A DNA stretch of 39,608 bases from Psychrobacter sp. UBA3483. Lineage in GTDB: Bacteria; Pseudomonadota; Gammaproteobacteria; Pseudomonadales; Moraxellaceae. Position 1 is the stretch's first letter. Each line of letters starts with the position of its first letter. Under the pieces are notes generated by a model. It had not been told where the DNA came from and did not search any database. It saw only the letters and a list, made by a program, of their open reading frames with translations. This document shows positions 8,272 to 17,416 of this stretch, one piece after another. The position numbers and the translations under genes are program-made. Location: positions 1 to 39,608 of the forward strand of contig NZ_DFQS01000065.1 of assembly GCF_002377905.1 (NCBI RefSeq). Direction: 5' to 3'.

Positions 8272-8829
8272 TTAGGTCTCAATATTGTCTACGCGGCTGG
8301 TTTGGTCTTTAGACTTACTGTACTTACGCAGTCGAATATAAAGAGTCTTAGTAACAGTAGCGACGACTTTTTGTTGCTCATCGACGATATCGACGCTGTA
8401 TTCACGAAAGACGGGCTCGCCATCCTTTGCCAACTCTTGAATAGCGATTACTTCAGCACTGCTAACCTTGATCCTTGCGGTGACTTTGCTCTTACCGGGA
8501 GCGATGAACTCGATATGTGAGCTTTTATCCCATACTACGTAACTGCTGCCCAGTTGGTGCATGAGCATCAGCATATAAAACGGATCTACCATCGAGTATA
8601 AGCTGCCCCCAAATTGGGTACCAACGATATTCTTGTTTAAATTATTTAAACCCATGCTGACCACACATAAACCTTGATCTAGGTTCATGTGCTCAATCTT
8701 GATGCCAGCGCCGATATAGGGTGCATAAGTATTGATACGCAGTTTAAGCAAGTAAGGCGTAAGTAACGGCAGGATATTTTTTTTCGCATTACGTTTAAGC
8801 GTTTCAAGTCTTTTAGGCAGTAAATTCAT
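8272..8829 (-). CDS. Hotdog-fold DUF4442 protein, thioesterase-like
   Basis: A cytoplasmic protein of 185 residues belonging, by its pattern, to the DUF4442 branch of the hotdog superfamily (relatives of acyl-CoA thioesterases). The signature is the helix following the first strands, IVGTQFGGSLYSMVDPFYMLML, then VWDKSSHIEFIAPGKSKVTARIKV. The substrate is unknown. An in-frame TTG lies one codon upstream; the ATG at 8829 is preferred, with an AGGAAAT upstream. The tail of about 20 residues is polar and probably flexible. It stands alone, convergent with rplS. Confidence 0.75.
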   Translation of the reverse strand: MNLLPKRLETLKRNAKKNILPLLTPYLLKLRINTYAPYIGAGIKIEHMNLDQGLCVVSMGLNNLNKNIVGTQFGGSLYSMVDPFYMLMLMHQLGSSYVVWDKSSHIEFIAPGKSKVTARIKVSSAEVIAIQELAKDGEPVFREYSVDIVDEQQKVVATVTKTLYIRLRKYSKSKDQTSRVDNIET

Positions 8830-9260
8830 CAATATTTCCTATTCCCTTTTTTAATCTTGCGAGTCGGGGTTGCTTTTATTGTATTAGGTTGAGTATGACA
8901 GCAAGGGGTGTTGTATGTAAGGCGAGCTTTCAAGCAACGGGCCATAAAAAGACATTTATCATAGTGAAAAACCATGAATCTCGCCAGTTTTAAAGCGTAA
9001 CGAAAGGGCAAGTGTGATGATAAAACGTAAATCTTAACTGTATTCATTACCGTTTTCTAAGTATAACTGAGTGAGTCATAAAAAATACTTTTCATAACGA
9101 TACGGATAGTATCTTTTAATGGTTAAAGCCTCGCATTATCTTTGGCGATGCCTTACAATAGCCGCATTTTGTTTTGAGCGGTTTTATTTTCCCTGTATTG
9201 GTTTACGCCGTAATCAGGTACGTAGGATCGCGCAAACCTCAGTCGACATAAGGAAATGTG
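8830..9260. other. Divergent intergenic region
   Basis: About 430 bases between the DUF4442 gene and the permease-like gene. A 72-codon minus-strand frame (8829-9047) touches the DUF4442 start but lacks a ribosome-binding site and looks like random sequence. A plus-strand frame from 9119 likewise lacks support. The region must contain the promoters of both flanking genes; no clear box stands out. Confidence 0.5.
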
Positions 9261-10781
9261 ATGAGTGGTACACAGCTTCCCGCCTCAGGGCCCAATCCGC
9301 AGCAACCAATCCCTTCTGATAACGATTTGCAAGACAGCTATGTAGATTTACATAAGCCCAGCTCCAGTTTTAAAAATCGTAACGCCTATCTCAATCATGA
9401 ACTGCAAATCATGCAGCCAAAACGCTGGCGTCCAAACTTGCCGTTCCGTGATTATCGTTTTGAGTATGAAGATACGATTCCAGCGATGGCGGCGACCATT
9501 GGTAAAGTGGTGATGGTGGGTGCTATTGCCGCAACCTTTGCCGGCCCGCTTGGTTTGGGTGATGCCTTTGTCCTAGAAAACGTCCGCTATGAGCTGCTAA
9601 TCGTGGCGTTTTTTGTGATTTTATTCTCAGGTTTCCTGCTACCAACTGCCAACCTTGCGGGTACGCACGGTCCACTGATTCCGCTCATTCCTATCGTCGT
9701 TGCCGCTGGCGGTCACCCGATGGCCTTTGGTCTGCTAATCGGTGCTTTTGGCTTGTTACTTGCGATTAGTAAAGGCGGCAGTCTGCTGGCAAACTTGACC
9801 AGTAAAGGCGTGTGCGGCGGCTTACTGCTGTATTTGGGCTTTATCGGCACCACCTCCCAAGTCAAAAACTTATTTACTTGGGCAGAAGGCATTGGCATGT
9901 CGCATATCGCCTTTGTGGTGATTCTACTGACGATTATCTTATATGCGCTGTTAGAGAATTATCAAAAACGCTGGCTTGCAGTGCCACTCAGTTGTTTGTT
10001 AGGTGGCGGGGTTGCCTTTGCCATGGGCGCGCCATTTGCCTTTAAAACTGCACCCGGTCTACCAAATATGAACCCGATGTATTGGTGGGGCGAAAATACC
10101 GGCTGGATGTTAGGCTTGCCGACTGTCGAAAGCTTTATCGTGGTATTGCCTTTTGCGGTATTGGCTGTTGCTATGTGGTCACCGGATTTTTTAGGTCATC
10201 AGGTCTTTCAAAAAATCAGCTATCCAAAACGTACTGAGCGTGTGCTGATGGATATCGATGACACCATGACCAGTGCGTCCATTCGTCAGGTGGCAGGCTC
10301 TTTATTGGGCGGCGCGAACTTTGCTTCTTCATGGGGCACGTATATTGTACCGGCAGCGATTGCCAAGCGTCCGATTCCGGCCGGTGCGATTTTAACGGCG
10401 CTATTTTGTATTATTGCAGGCGTTTGGGGTTATCCCATGGATTTGGCTATTTGGGAACCAGTAATGTGCGTCGCCTTGATTGTTGGTGTGTTTATCCCCT
10501 TGCTTGAAGCAGGCATGGAGATGACACGCGAAGGTAAAACGACGCAGTCTGCAGCGATTGTCGTTTTCGCCTCTGCCTTGGTCAATCCAGCCTTTGGTTG
10601 GTCGATTACGTTGGTGCTTGATAACTTAGGCTTGATTGGTTCAAAAGAGCGCAGTGCCAGCCTAACAAAAATGAGCCGCTGGATTATTCCTGTGGTGACT
10701 TTTGTTATCTTAACCACAGTGATGGCAATCGTCGGCATGTTGCCCGGTATTCCAGCGCTTTTGCCAAATTTCCGTCACTAA
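9261..10781 (+). CDS. DUF3360 family multi-pass membrane protein, putative permease
   Basis: A 506-residue integral inner-membrane protein. The first ~75 residues are polar and cytoplasmic, followed by roughly a dozen hydrophobic segments. Family-like stretches include LLPTANLAGTHGPLIPLIPIV, AISKGGSLLANLTSKGVCGG and MWSPDFLGHQVFQKISYP. I recognise this as the DUF3360 family, which resembles nucleobase/sulfate-type permeases in fold; no substrate is established. The ATG at 9261 has AAGGAAATGTG directly upstream; an overlapping GTG one codon earlier is less likely. It is a single-gene unit with its own terminator. Confidence 0.75.
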   Translation: MSGTQLPASGPNPQQPIPSDNDLQDSYVDLHKPSSSFKNRNAYLNHELQIMQPKRWRPNLPFRDYRFEYEDTIPAMAATIGKVVMVGAIAATFAGPLGLGDAFVLENVRYELLIVAFFVILFSGFLLPTANLAGTHGPLIPLIPIVVAAGGHPMAFGLLIGAFGLLLAISKGGSLLANLTSKGVCGGLLLYLGFIGTTSQVKNLFTWAEGIGMSHIAFVVILLTIILYALLENYQKRWLAVPLSCLLGGGVAFAMGAPFAFKTAPGLPNMNPMYWWGENTGWMLGLPTVESFIVVLPFAVLAVAMWSPDFLGHQVFQKISYPKRTERVLMDIDDTMTSASIRQVAGSLLGGANFASSWGTYIVPAAIAKRPIPAGAILTALFCIIAGVWGYPMDLAIWEPVMCVALIVGVFIPLLEAGMEMTREGKTTQSAAIVVFASALVNPAFGWSITLVLDNLGLIGSKERSASLTKMSRWIIPVVTFVILTTVMAIVGMLPGIPALLPNFRH

Positions 10782-10802
10782 TTTTTTAACGTTTTCGATA
10801 AG

Positions 10803-10829
10803 AAGTCAGCCTCGATGCTGACTTTTTTT
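10803..10829 (+). terminator. Terminator after the DUF3360 gene
   Basis: An 8-bp stem (AAGTCAGC at 10803-10810 and GCTGACTT at 10817-10824) with a 6-base loop followed by a run of seven T ending at 10829. It lies 21 bases after the stop codon. Confidence 0.88.
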
Positions 10830-10967
10830 ATGACTATGACTAAGCCAATTATTGGCTTGCAAAATGCCTGCCGTTGCCCCATATATATGATATTACTTAC
10901 GTTTTTACGGTGTGCTGTTTTTACTCTGTACTAACGTTAAAGCCCTAATTTAAGAGTTAAAAATTCT

Positions 10968-12812
10968 ATGGTCAATGTCTCCGCATCGAGTCCCGTCGAC
11001 GATAAAAAAGCCCGCCTTAAGCACTTGATCCAGCGCCTGCCAAATCTGCCAGGGGTGTATAAGATGCTGGGTAAAAATGGCGATATTTTGTATGTCGGTA
11101 AGGCCAAATCGCTGAAAAGTCGTGTCAACAGTTACTTTGCTAAGACCATTGACCATCCAAAGACGCGGGCATTGGTGGCGCGGATTCATAATATCGAAAC
11201 CATTATTACTCGTAGTGAGACTGAAGCGCTATTACTCGAGCAAAACCTGATTAAAGAGCATCGTCCGCCTTATAATGTGCTACTGCGCGATGATAAATCT
11301 TACCTTTATGTGTTTATCTCAGCGGATAAGCCGTATCCAAGATTGGCTTATGGTCGCGGTAAAGGCAATCATCAAAAAGGTCGTTTTTTTGGTCCGTTTC
11401 CGTCGGCACATGCGGCGAAAGAGACGTTGGTGCTCATGCAAAAAATGTTTCAGATGCGCCAATGTACCAATACCTTTTTTAAACAGCGTAAGCGTCCGTG
11501 CCTTGAGTATCAGATTAAGCGTTGCCGTGCGCCCTGCGTGGGTTTGGTATCGCCAGAAGAATATGCCGAGGACGTCAATAATACCATTCGTTTTTTAAAA
11601 GGTGATTCTAGCGATATTCATCAGACGTTAATTAAAAAGATGGAGAGCGCAGCGGAAGCCTTAGACTTTGAAAAGGCGGTATTTTATCGTGATCAGCTCT
11701 CTATGCTGCGCGAAGTACAAGCGAAGCAAGCCGTTTATACCGTGCAGGGTGAGGCAGACGTGATTGCTATTGCCAGTCAGGCAGGCATGACCTGTGTCAA
11801 CGTACTGACCGTCCGCGGCGGGCGTGTGCTTGGCGGTAAAAACTATTTCCCTGATATTGATAGTAGCGAGCCGCTGGCAGATAATTTATCGGCATTTATT
11901 ACGTCTTTCTACTTTCAGGTGACTGATGATTTGCCTGCAGAAATTATTCTCAGTCATAAGTTACCGGATCAGACAGCCGTTAGTGAGGCACTGGCCAGCC
12001 ATTTTGGTAGCAAAGTCGTTATCAAAACCAATGTCCGTGAGCACCGCTCAGAGTGGCTGGACTTAGCCAAACTTAATACCAATAATGCGCTTAAGACTAA
12101 GCTGGGTGATTATTTAGAACTACATTCGCGCTTTAGTGCATTGAAAGACGTGTTAGCTGATGTCACTGATCGAACCATTGACCGTATCGAGTGCTTTGAT
12201 ATCTCGCATACCATGGGCGAGGCGACCATCGGTAGCTGCGTGGTCTTTGACCAAGGTGGCTCGCGCCGCCGTGATTATCGTCAGTATGCGATTCATGATA
12301 TTCAAGGTGGTGATGACTATGCGGCGATGAAGCAAGTGCTGACGCGGCGTTATAAGAAGCAGCCATTGCCTGATCTATTGCTGATTGATGGCGGTAAAGG
12401 TCAGCTAGGCATCGCTAAAGAGGTGCTGACCGAGTTGGGTATTCTTAATGATACGTTGCTCATTAGTGTGGCAAAAGGTGAAGGGCGTAAAGCAGGCTTG
12501 GAAGTATTGCACTTTATCGATCACGAGCCGCTTGATTTGCCGATGGATAGCAAAGCGCTGCATTTATTGATGCATATTCGCGATGAAGCGCATCGGTTTG
12601 CCATTACCGCGCACCGTAAGAAGCGCGATAAACGCCGTTCCTCATCGGTGCTAGAAGTCATACCGGGGCTGGGTGAAAAGCGCCGCCGTGACTTACTCAA
12701 TCACTTTGGCGGTATGCAGCAATTGCTTGGCGCATCGCAGCAAGAGCTGGCTGGGGTGCAGGGGATTGGTCCAGTATTAGCGAAAACGGTTTATAAAGTG
12801 CTGCATGAGTAG
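10968..12812 (+). CDS. uvrC: Excinuclease ABC subunit C (UvrC)
   Basis: A 614-residue nuclease that cuts the damaged DNA strand on both sides of a lesion in nucleotide excision repair with UvrA and UvrB. In order: a GIY-YIG nuclease domain (about 28-105, LPGVYKM and ILYVGKAKSLKSRV), a Cys-containing linker (CLEYQIKRCRAPCVG), the UVR motif that binds UvrB (about 222-250, ALDFEKAVFYRDQLSML), the RNase H-like second nuclease domain (about 400-545, IECFDISHTMGEATIGSCVVF and LLLIDGGKGQL) and C-terminal tandem helix-hairpin-helix motifs (IPGLGEKRRRDLL, VQGIGPVLAK). Length is typical. The start ATG lacks a strong ribosome-binding site but fits the family alignment. Confidence 0.97.
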   Translation: MVNVSASSPVDDKKARLKHLIQRLPNLPGVYKMLGKNGDILYVGKAKSLKSRVNSYFAKTIDHPKTRALVARIHNIETIITRSETEALLLEQNLIKEHRPPYNVLLRDDKSYLYVFISADKPYPRLAYGRGKGNHQKGRFFGPFPSAHAAKETLVLMQKMFQMRQCTNTFFKQRKRPCLEYQIKRCRAPCVGLVSPEEYAEDVNNTIRFLKGDSSDIHQTLIKKMESAAEALDFEKAVFYRDQLSMLREVQAKQAVYTVQGEADVIAIASQAGMTCVNVLTVRGGRVLGGKNYFPDIDSSEPLADNLSAFITSFYFQVTDDLPAEIILSHKLPDQTAVSEALASHFGSKVVIKTNVREHRSEWLDLAKLNTNNALKTKLGDYLELHSRFSALKDVLADVTDRTIDRIECFDISHTMGEATIGSCVVFDQGGSRRRDYRQYAIHDIQGGDDYAAMKQVLTRRYKKQPLPDLLLIDGGKGQLGIAKEVLTELGILNDTLLISVAKGEGRKAGLEVLHFIDHEPLDLPMDSKALHLLMHIRDEAHRFAITAHRKKRDKRRSSSVLEVIPGLGEKRRRDLLNHFGGMQQLLGASQQELAGVQGIGPVLAKTVYKVLHE

Positions 12813-12862
12813 TTTAAGCAGTTTGGGCTAAATTTAAGTTTTTGCTCATAAAACCCAACAAT

Positions 12863-12900
12863 AAAAAAGGCTGTCTTAGAATATCTAGAACAGCCTTTTT
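12863..12900. terminator. Bidirectional terminator between uvrC and folA
   Basis: A stem of AAAAAAGGCTGT (12863-12874) with its complement ACAGCCTTTTTT (12890-12901) around an AT-rich loop. A-tract and T-tract lie on either side, so it can serve both convergent genes. Confidence 0.85.
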
Positions 12901-12922
12901 TCGTTTCAATAAACGGTAATTA

Positions 12923-13495
12923 TTACTCAGCTGCTTGTCTTTTATAAGTCACAAACCTAAAATCTAGCCCACTTTTTTCATCGTGTTTTTGCTCAGATTC
13001 TACTACGACTACAAACTCATTTGGCAGCTCAGGATAAAAAGCATCGCCATCTACGATGTCAGTATCGACATGCGTCAGCTCGACGCGGTCGGTATACATC
13101 ATCGCCTCACTAAAGACGCGTTCGCCCCCAATCACCCAAATGGTATCAAGGTGCGCACCATGAGCAAGGCTAGCAGCTTGGGTCAGCGCATCATCTAAAT
13201 TGTGCATTACATACGCTTTTTCACTACCGACCAAGCCACTTTGCTCGGCGTAGTCTAGTTGGCTGGTGATGATAAAGCTGATACGTTTTGGTAGCGGCTT
13301 GCTGCCCATTGACTCAAAGGTTTTGCGACCCATGATGACGATACCTTGTATCGTACCATCGGTTTGTTTGGTCGTCATGCTTTTAAAATGCTGCAAGTCA
13401 GCTGAGATATGCCACGGCAAATCATTCCCTTTGCCGATACAGCGATTGCGACTGATGGCCGCGATTTGGGCAACTTCAGTATTGGCATAGCTCAT
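12923..13495 (-). CDS. folA: Dihydrofolate reductase
   Basis: A 190-residue cytoplasmic enzyme that reduces dihydrofolate to tetrahydrofolate with NADPH; it is the target of trimethoprim. Key segments are AAISRNRCIGKGNDLPWHISADLQHFK (folate-binding loop and acidic residue), GIVIMGRKTFESMG (NADPH site), ITSQ and IWVIGGERVF. The ATG is preceded by AAGGAT. It lies 35 bases downstream of a 5'-truncated thyA on the same strand. Normally it would be co-transcribed with thyA, whose dihydrofolate product it recycles. Its promoter now probably lies in the island sequence or in the thyA remnant. Confidence 0.97.
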   Translation of the reverse strand: MSYANTEVAQIAAISRNRCIGKGNDLPWHISADLQHFKSMTTKQTDGTIQGIVIMGRKTFESMGSKPLPKRISFIITSQLDYAEQSGLVGSEKAYVMHNLDDALTQAASLAHGAHLDTIWVIGGERVFSEAMMYTDRVELTHVDTDIVDGDAFYPELPNEFVVVVESEQKHDEKSGLDFRFVTYKRQAAE

Positions 13496-13530
13496 AGCCT
13501 ATCCTTTTTATGGTCTTTTAAAAGTAAAGT

Positions 13531-13839
13531 TTAAACAGCAACCTTGGCTTTAATAGCTGGATGCGACTCATAACCTTCAACGCTGATATCCTCAAAGGTA
13601 AAGGCAAAAATATCCTTGATGTCAGGGTTTAGGGTTAAGGTTGGTAGCTCATATAGCGAGCGCGTCAGCTGTAACTCTACTTGCTCACGGTGGTTTTGGT
13701 AAATATGACAATCGCCGCCCGTCCAAACAAACTCACCAACCTCTAAGCCGCATACTTGCGCCACCATATGAGTCAGTAATGCATAGCTGGCGATATTAAA
13801 CGGCACACCGAGGAATATTATAACCCCTAATTTATGCAC
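13531..13839 (-). pseudogene. thyA: Truncated thymidylate synthase (C-terminal third only)
   Basis: The last ~94 residues, from FLGVPFNIASYALLTHMV through WTGGDCHIYQNHREQ and FEDISVEGYESHP to IKAKVAV, match the C-terminus of ThyA. In the full enzyme (about 264 residues in E. coli) these correspond to residues ~171 to the end. Homology stops at about 13815, and the eight residues before it (MHKLGVII) come from foreign DNA. The catalytic Cys and the phosphate-binding Arg of the YQRSCD loop are missing, so the product cannot be an active enzyme. No 5' part appears anywhere in the window, including next to lgt, where thyA usually sits. I infer loss by insertion of the neighbouring island. Confidence 0.9.
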
Positions 13840-13877
13840 AAGACGCCTAATAACATAGCCTTAACAGCTGCAATAGC

Positions 13878-13903
13878 ATTGTGCACTTTTAATTCTGCAC
13901 AAT
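13878..13903. repeat. Inverted repeat at the island's left edge
   Basis: A perfect 8-bp inverted repeat, ATTGTGCA (13878-13885) and TGCACAAT (13896-13903), with a 10-base spacer. It lies in the 185-base gap between the thyA remnant and the end of hsdS, within ~65 bases of the junction. It could be a terminator-like hairpin for hsdS or part of a mobile-element end. Neither is proven. Confidence 0.45.
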
Positions 13904-14024
13904 ATGGATTATACATACAAGGTTATTATACCTGATTTTAAAATATCACTGCTAATAGAAGGTCTTGTTTATTTCTTTTGGTTGTACTAGAGCATATAAA
14001 ACGTGATTGTTCCAATACTAAAAC

Positions 14025-15848
14025 TCACCCTAAGGCCTTATCAACTAACGCATCAGTAAGCTGAACTTGCGTTTCTTGAGACTGTTGTAATTTAGCTTTT
14101 AGCTGATCGCAAATAGCCATTAGCTCGTCAACTTTAGCAACGATGCGATGTTGTTCAGCTAGAGGAGGTAAAGCTATCTTTAAAGCTCTGACCTGACTTC
14201 TAGATACATTTTTCATAGAGCTGCTAGTACCTCCTGCTACCTCTGCATAATATTCGCGAGAATAACTACTATTATTCACTAAATTTATATAATAGCTAAA
14301 TACATCTTTAGTAAAACTAAAACGAATGATTTTGTCACTCATCATTAGTTTCTCGGGTGTGTTCTTTGGAACAACAACAGAACGTGCTACTAAATCGGCC
14401 GTATTAGCTCTGGAAATAAGGAAGTCATTAGCTTTTACTTCATACTGAGGTTTTGGCTCTAAATAGTTTGGCAAGGCTTTATTCTCATCAGGCTGATATT
14501 TACCCCAAGTTACAGCACTTACTTTAAGTACACCCCAATTATCTCCTTCTTTTGGCGTAGGATCACATTTGGGACTCCAACCAGCCTCCGAGCTTAAAGA
14601 TAAACTATCTATTTGACACCATTCCCATCCTTTTGGTAGCTCAAAGAATTTTTCTCCGTCACTAATCGGTGGTAATGGTTTTTCTTTCTTAATCTTCTTT
14701 TCTTCAATCAACCGCTCTTTTTCTTTAGCTATCTTTTCTAATAACACTGAAGCAGGTTCATCATTTGGATCCTGCGGTACTAACTTACCCATTACTGCCA
14801 ACTGCAATACCGTTTGCTTTAGGGCTTCGATGCTTTGCTCGGTGGTAAATAGGCTATCAAAATGCTCAGATATCCTTGCCCAGTTTTGTGCCAGCTCATC
14901 AGCATCAGAACTATCTGTCAAAGTGGCTAATAATACTTCTACAAGCGTAGCGTGAGCTTCGATACTGGCTTCGGTTTGCTGCTCTAGCTGATCACATAGT
15001 AGCATCAGCTCATCGACTTTTGCGACGATGCGTTTTTGTTCTGCTAGTGGAGGTACAGGTACAGGAAATTTAGCTAAATCTGCACCTGATAGATTAGGTT
15101 GAGCTGTTCCATTATTATATTTAGATATAGTTCTCTTTGTTAGAGTGCTATTTAGTACTAGCATAATAAAATGTTCTAACCGACTTATTATAGGACGCAT
15201 AATAATTAGAGATGATGCGATTGCTCCGATGCCGAAATTACTTACTAGAGCACATTTACCAAGAGAGCCTCTCAAGCAAAAAAGAATATCTCCATTTCGG
15301 AATTTGCCACCATTTAAAATATCGAAACGATCTTGAGTGATGTAGCTAAGCTCTTTCTTTGAAACGACTCCTCCTTCAAGCTGACCAGCATTGATAAAAG
15401 GTATGCCTTTATCGACTAACGCTGATTTATTAGGATAATTTTTACCTCGATCACCATTTTCCAAGCTAACTATTTCGTTTATATGAATCCATTCCCAACC
15501 TAAAGGTAAATCAAATGGCTGTTCTTTTTTACTAATTTTAGGCAAAGACTTACTTTTTCTTATTTCACCTTTTTTAATCAACTCAGCCTTTTCAATAGCG
15601 ATTTTCTCTAACAAAACAGATGCAGGCTCATCATTAGTATCTTGTGGTACCAGCTTGCCACGTACTGCTAACTCCAAGATCAGCTCACGTAATTTACTAA
15701 TTCCGTACAGCTCATACTTTTTGCTATTACCACGTCCACTAGTCGATTTAGTCAATATAGAGCTGGTCCAGATATCTATGTGTTCAGTGATTAACTGTTC
15801 TGGCTTACTTATGTCTTTACTCATCTCTAAGCTCGTTTTTACATTCAT
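14025..15848 (-). CDS. hsdS: Type I restriction-modification specificity subunit HsdS
   Basis: A 607-residue DNA-recognition subunit that sets the target sequence for the HsdM methylase and HsdR nuclease. It shows the expected duplicated plan. Two target-recognition domains begin at LPLGWEWIHINEIV and LPKGWEWCQIDSLS. Each is preceded by a similar linker (GKLVPQDxNDEPASVLLEKIA) and followed by a conserved helix (PPLAEQKRIVAKVDELM and PPLAEQHRIVAKVDELM). The length is at the upper end for HsdS because of the extended N-terminus and the long repeated linkers. The ATG lies two bases after the hsdM stop, indicating translational coupling. The second domain contains a long segment (about residues 420-540) unlike the first, so the recognition sequence should be bipartite and asymmetric. 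Confidence 0.95.
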   Translation of the reverse strand: MNVKTSLEMSKDISKPEQLITEHIDIWTSSILTKSTSGRGNSKKYELYGISKLRELILELAVRGKLVPQDTNDEPASVLLEKIAIEKAELIKKGEIRKSKSLPKISKKEQPFDLPLGWEWIHINEIVSLENGDRGKNYPNKSALVDKGIPFINAGQLEGGVVSKKELSYITQDRFDILNGGKFRNGDILFCLRGSLGKCALVSNFGIGAIASSLIIMRPIISRLEHFIMLVLNSTLTKRTISKYNNGTAQPNLSGADLAKFPVPVPPLAEQKRIVAKVDELMLLCDQLEQQTEASIEAHATLVEVLLATLTDSSDADELAQNWARISEHFDSLFTTEQSIEALKQTVLQLAVMGKLVPQDPNDEPASVLLEKIAKEKERLIEEKKIKKEKPLPPISDGEKFFELPKGWEWCQIDSLSLSSEAGWSPKCDPTPKEGDNWGVLKVSAVTWGKYQPDENKALPNYLEPKPQYEVKANDFLISRANTADLVARSVVVPKNTPEKLMMSDKIIRFSFTKDVFSYYINLVNNSSYSREYYAEVAGGTSSSMKNVSRSQVRALKIALPPLAEQHRIVAKVDELMAICDQLKAKLQQSQETQVQLTDALVDKALG

Positions 15849-15850
15849 AG

Positions 15851-17326
15851 CTACTTACCTTCTGTCATGTGATCAGAAAGCGCAGCGCCCAGTACATCTT
15901 TCAACTGGCTACGTAACGTATCGATGCTCTGCTGCTGTTTGGCATAGTCAGCCAGTAGCTTATTAGGGTCATAATCAATGACTTCACCTTGGTAAGGGTT
16001 TGAGATATCAAGGTTATAGTTACGCTCGATGACCTCTTCAATACTGACTTTCCAAGCATGATCGTTTTCGACACGACTGGCAAAACCATCAGACTCATCA
16101 CCCCACCAGTCAATCTCGGTTTGAAACTCTTCAAACTTCATTGGTTTGGTTTTGCTATAGTTTTTGACACCTTCAGGGTAAGGATGCTCATAAAACCAAA
16201 TATCTTTGGTTGGCTGACCTTTGGTAAAGAAAAGAATATTGGTCTTAATACTGGTATAAGGATTAAACACACCGTTTGGTAAGCGCACGATGGTATGCAG
16301 ATTACATTCTTCGGTCAGCATTTTCTTTAGCTTGGTTTTTACCCCTTCACCAAACAAGGTGCCATCAGGTAACACGACAGCAGCGCGACCTTTTTCTGCT
16401 AACACTTCGATGATTAATTGTAAAAACAAATCTGCCGTTTCGCGTGTTTGGAATTCAGCAGGGAAGTTTTTCTCTATACCATGCTCTTCAGTGCCGCCAA
16501 AAGGTGGGTTAGTTACGATGACATCAATATCACTGTCCCAGCTCGATAGCGGCTTATTTAGGGTGTTATCGTGGCGTATCTGTACAGGTACTTCAATACC
16601 ATGCAGCATCATGTTGGTGGTACAGAGTAAATGTGGCAGTTGCTTCTTTTCAACACCTAAGATTTGTTTTTGTAGTATTTGATGATCTTCAGCAGTTTCG
16701 ACATAGTTGTTTTTGACATGATCAAACGAACAGGCCAAAAACCCACCTGTACCACAGGCTGGATCCATGACGCGCTCACCCAGCTTTGGATCGACACGGT
16801 CAACGATAAAGCGTGTCACGGCACGAGGGGTATAAAACTCACCTGCATTACCTGCACTCTGTAAATCGCGTAGCAGTTGCTCATAAATATCACCAAACAG
16901 ATGACGCTCATCTGAACGGTTAAAGTCTACTTCGTTGAGCTTATTAATCACTTGGCGTAGTAGCGTGCCGTTTTTCATGTAGTTGTAGGCATCGCTCAAA
17001 CCTTGACGTACCACAAAACCACGCGGATTGGTGTCTACTGGCGCTGTTATATTTTTTAAATCATTAAAAATTTGATCATTTACAAATTCTAGTAGCTCCT
17101 CACCAGTGATACCTTCAGGATCAGCCGCCCAGTTACGCCAGAGATACTTCTCAGGAATGGGCGTTTTATAGTTTTCTTGTTCGAACTCAAGCGCTTCTTC
17201 TTGGGCATCAAATATCTTGAGAAACAATAACCATGACAATTGGCTTAGACGTTGGGCATCACCATCGACACCAGCATCTTGGCGCATGATATCTTGAATA
17301 GACTTGATAACGGAACTGATTGACAT
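15851..17326 (-). CDS. hsdM: Type I restriction-modification DNA methyltransferase HsdM
   Basis: A 491-residue N6-adenine methyltransferase that works as M2S with HsdS. It has an N-terminal helical domain (about 5-150, from ISSVIKSIQDIMRQD), the AdoMet-binding motif I DPACGTGGF (188-196) and the catalytic motif IV NPPF (273-276). The open frame extends 15 codons upstream to 17371, but MRLVLFLSF... has no family counterpart; the start MSISSVIK at 17326 is preferred. It sits between hsdR and hsdS on the same strand and is probably co-transcribed from hsdR. Confidence 0.95.
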   Translation of the reverse strand: MSISSVIKSIQDIMRQDAGVDGDAQRLSQLSWLLFLKIFDAQEEALEFEQENYKTPIPEKYLWRNWAADPEGITGEELLEFVNDQIFNDLKNITAPVDTNPRGFVVRQGLSDAYNYMKNGTLLRQVINKLNEVDFNRSDERHLFGDIYEQLLRDLQSAGNAGEFYTPRAVTRFIVDRVDPKLGERVMDPACGTGGFLACSFDHVKNNYVETAEDHQILQKQILGVEKKQLPHLLCTTNMMLHGIEVPVQIRHDNTLNKPLSSWDSDIDVIVTNPPFGGTEEHGIEKNFPAEFQTRETADLFLQLIIEVLAEKGRAAVVLPDGTLFGEGVKTKLKKMLTEECNLHTIVRLPNGVFNPYTSIKTNILFFTKGQPTKDIWFYEHPYPEGVKNYSKTKPMKFEEFQTEIDWWGDESDGFASRVENDHAWKVSIEEVIERNYNLDISNPYQGEVIDYDPNKLLADYAKQQQSIDTLRSQLKDVLGAALSDHMTEGK

Positions 17327-17416
17327 GTGGTTTCTCTTTTTAATAAACGATAGGAATAAAACAAGCCTCAATAAGAGGCTTAGATATGTAGATCGTAGCT
17401 AATTCTTTCTAGTTGC

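Noticed and set aside
8829..9047. 72-codon minus-strand frame whose stop overlaps the start of the DUF4442 gene, suggesting coupling
   Set aside because: No ribosome-binding site and a composition that looks random (Cys, Thr, Lys and Asn scattered without any domain-like pattern).
13820..13850. Possible XerC/XerD (dif-like) site at the thyA-island junction
   Set aside because: The two arms resemble dif only loosely and the spacer would be 8 rather than 6 bases.
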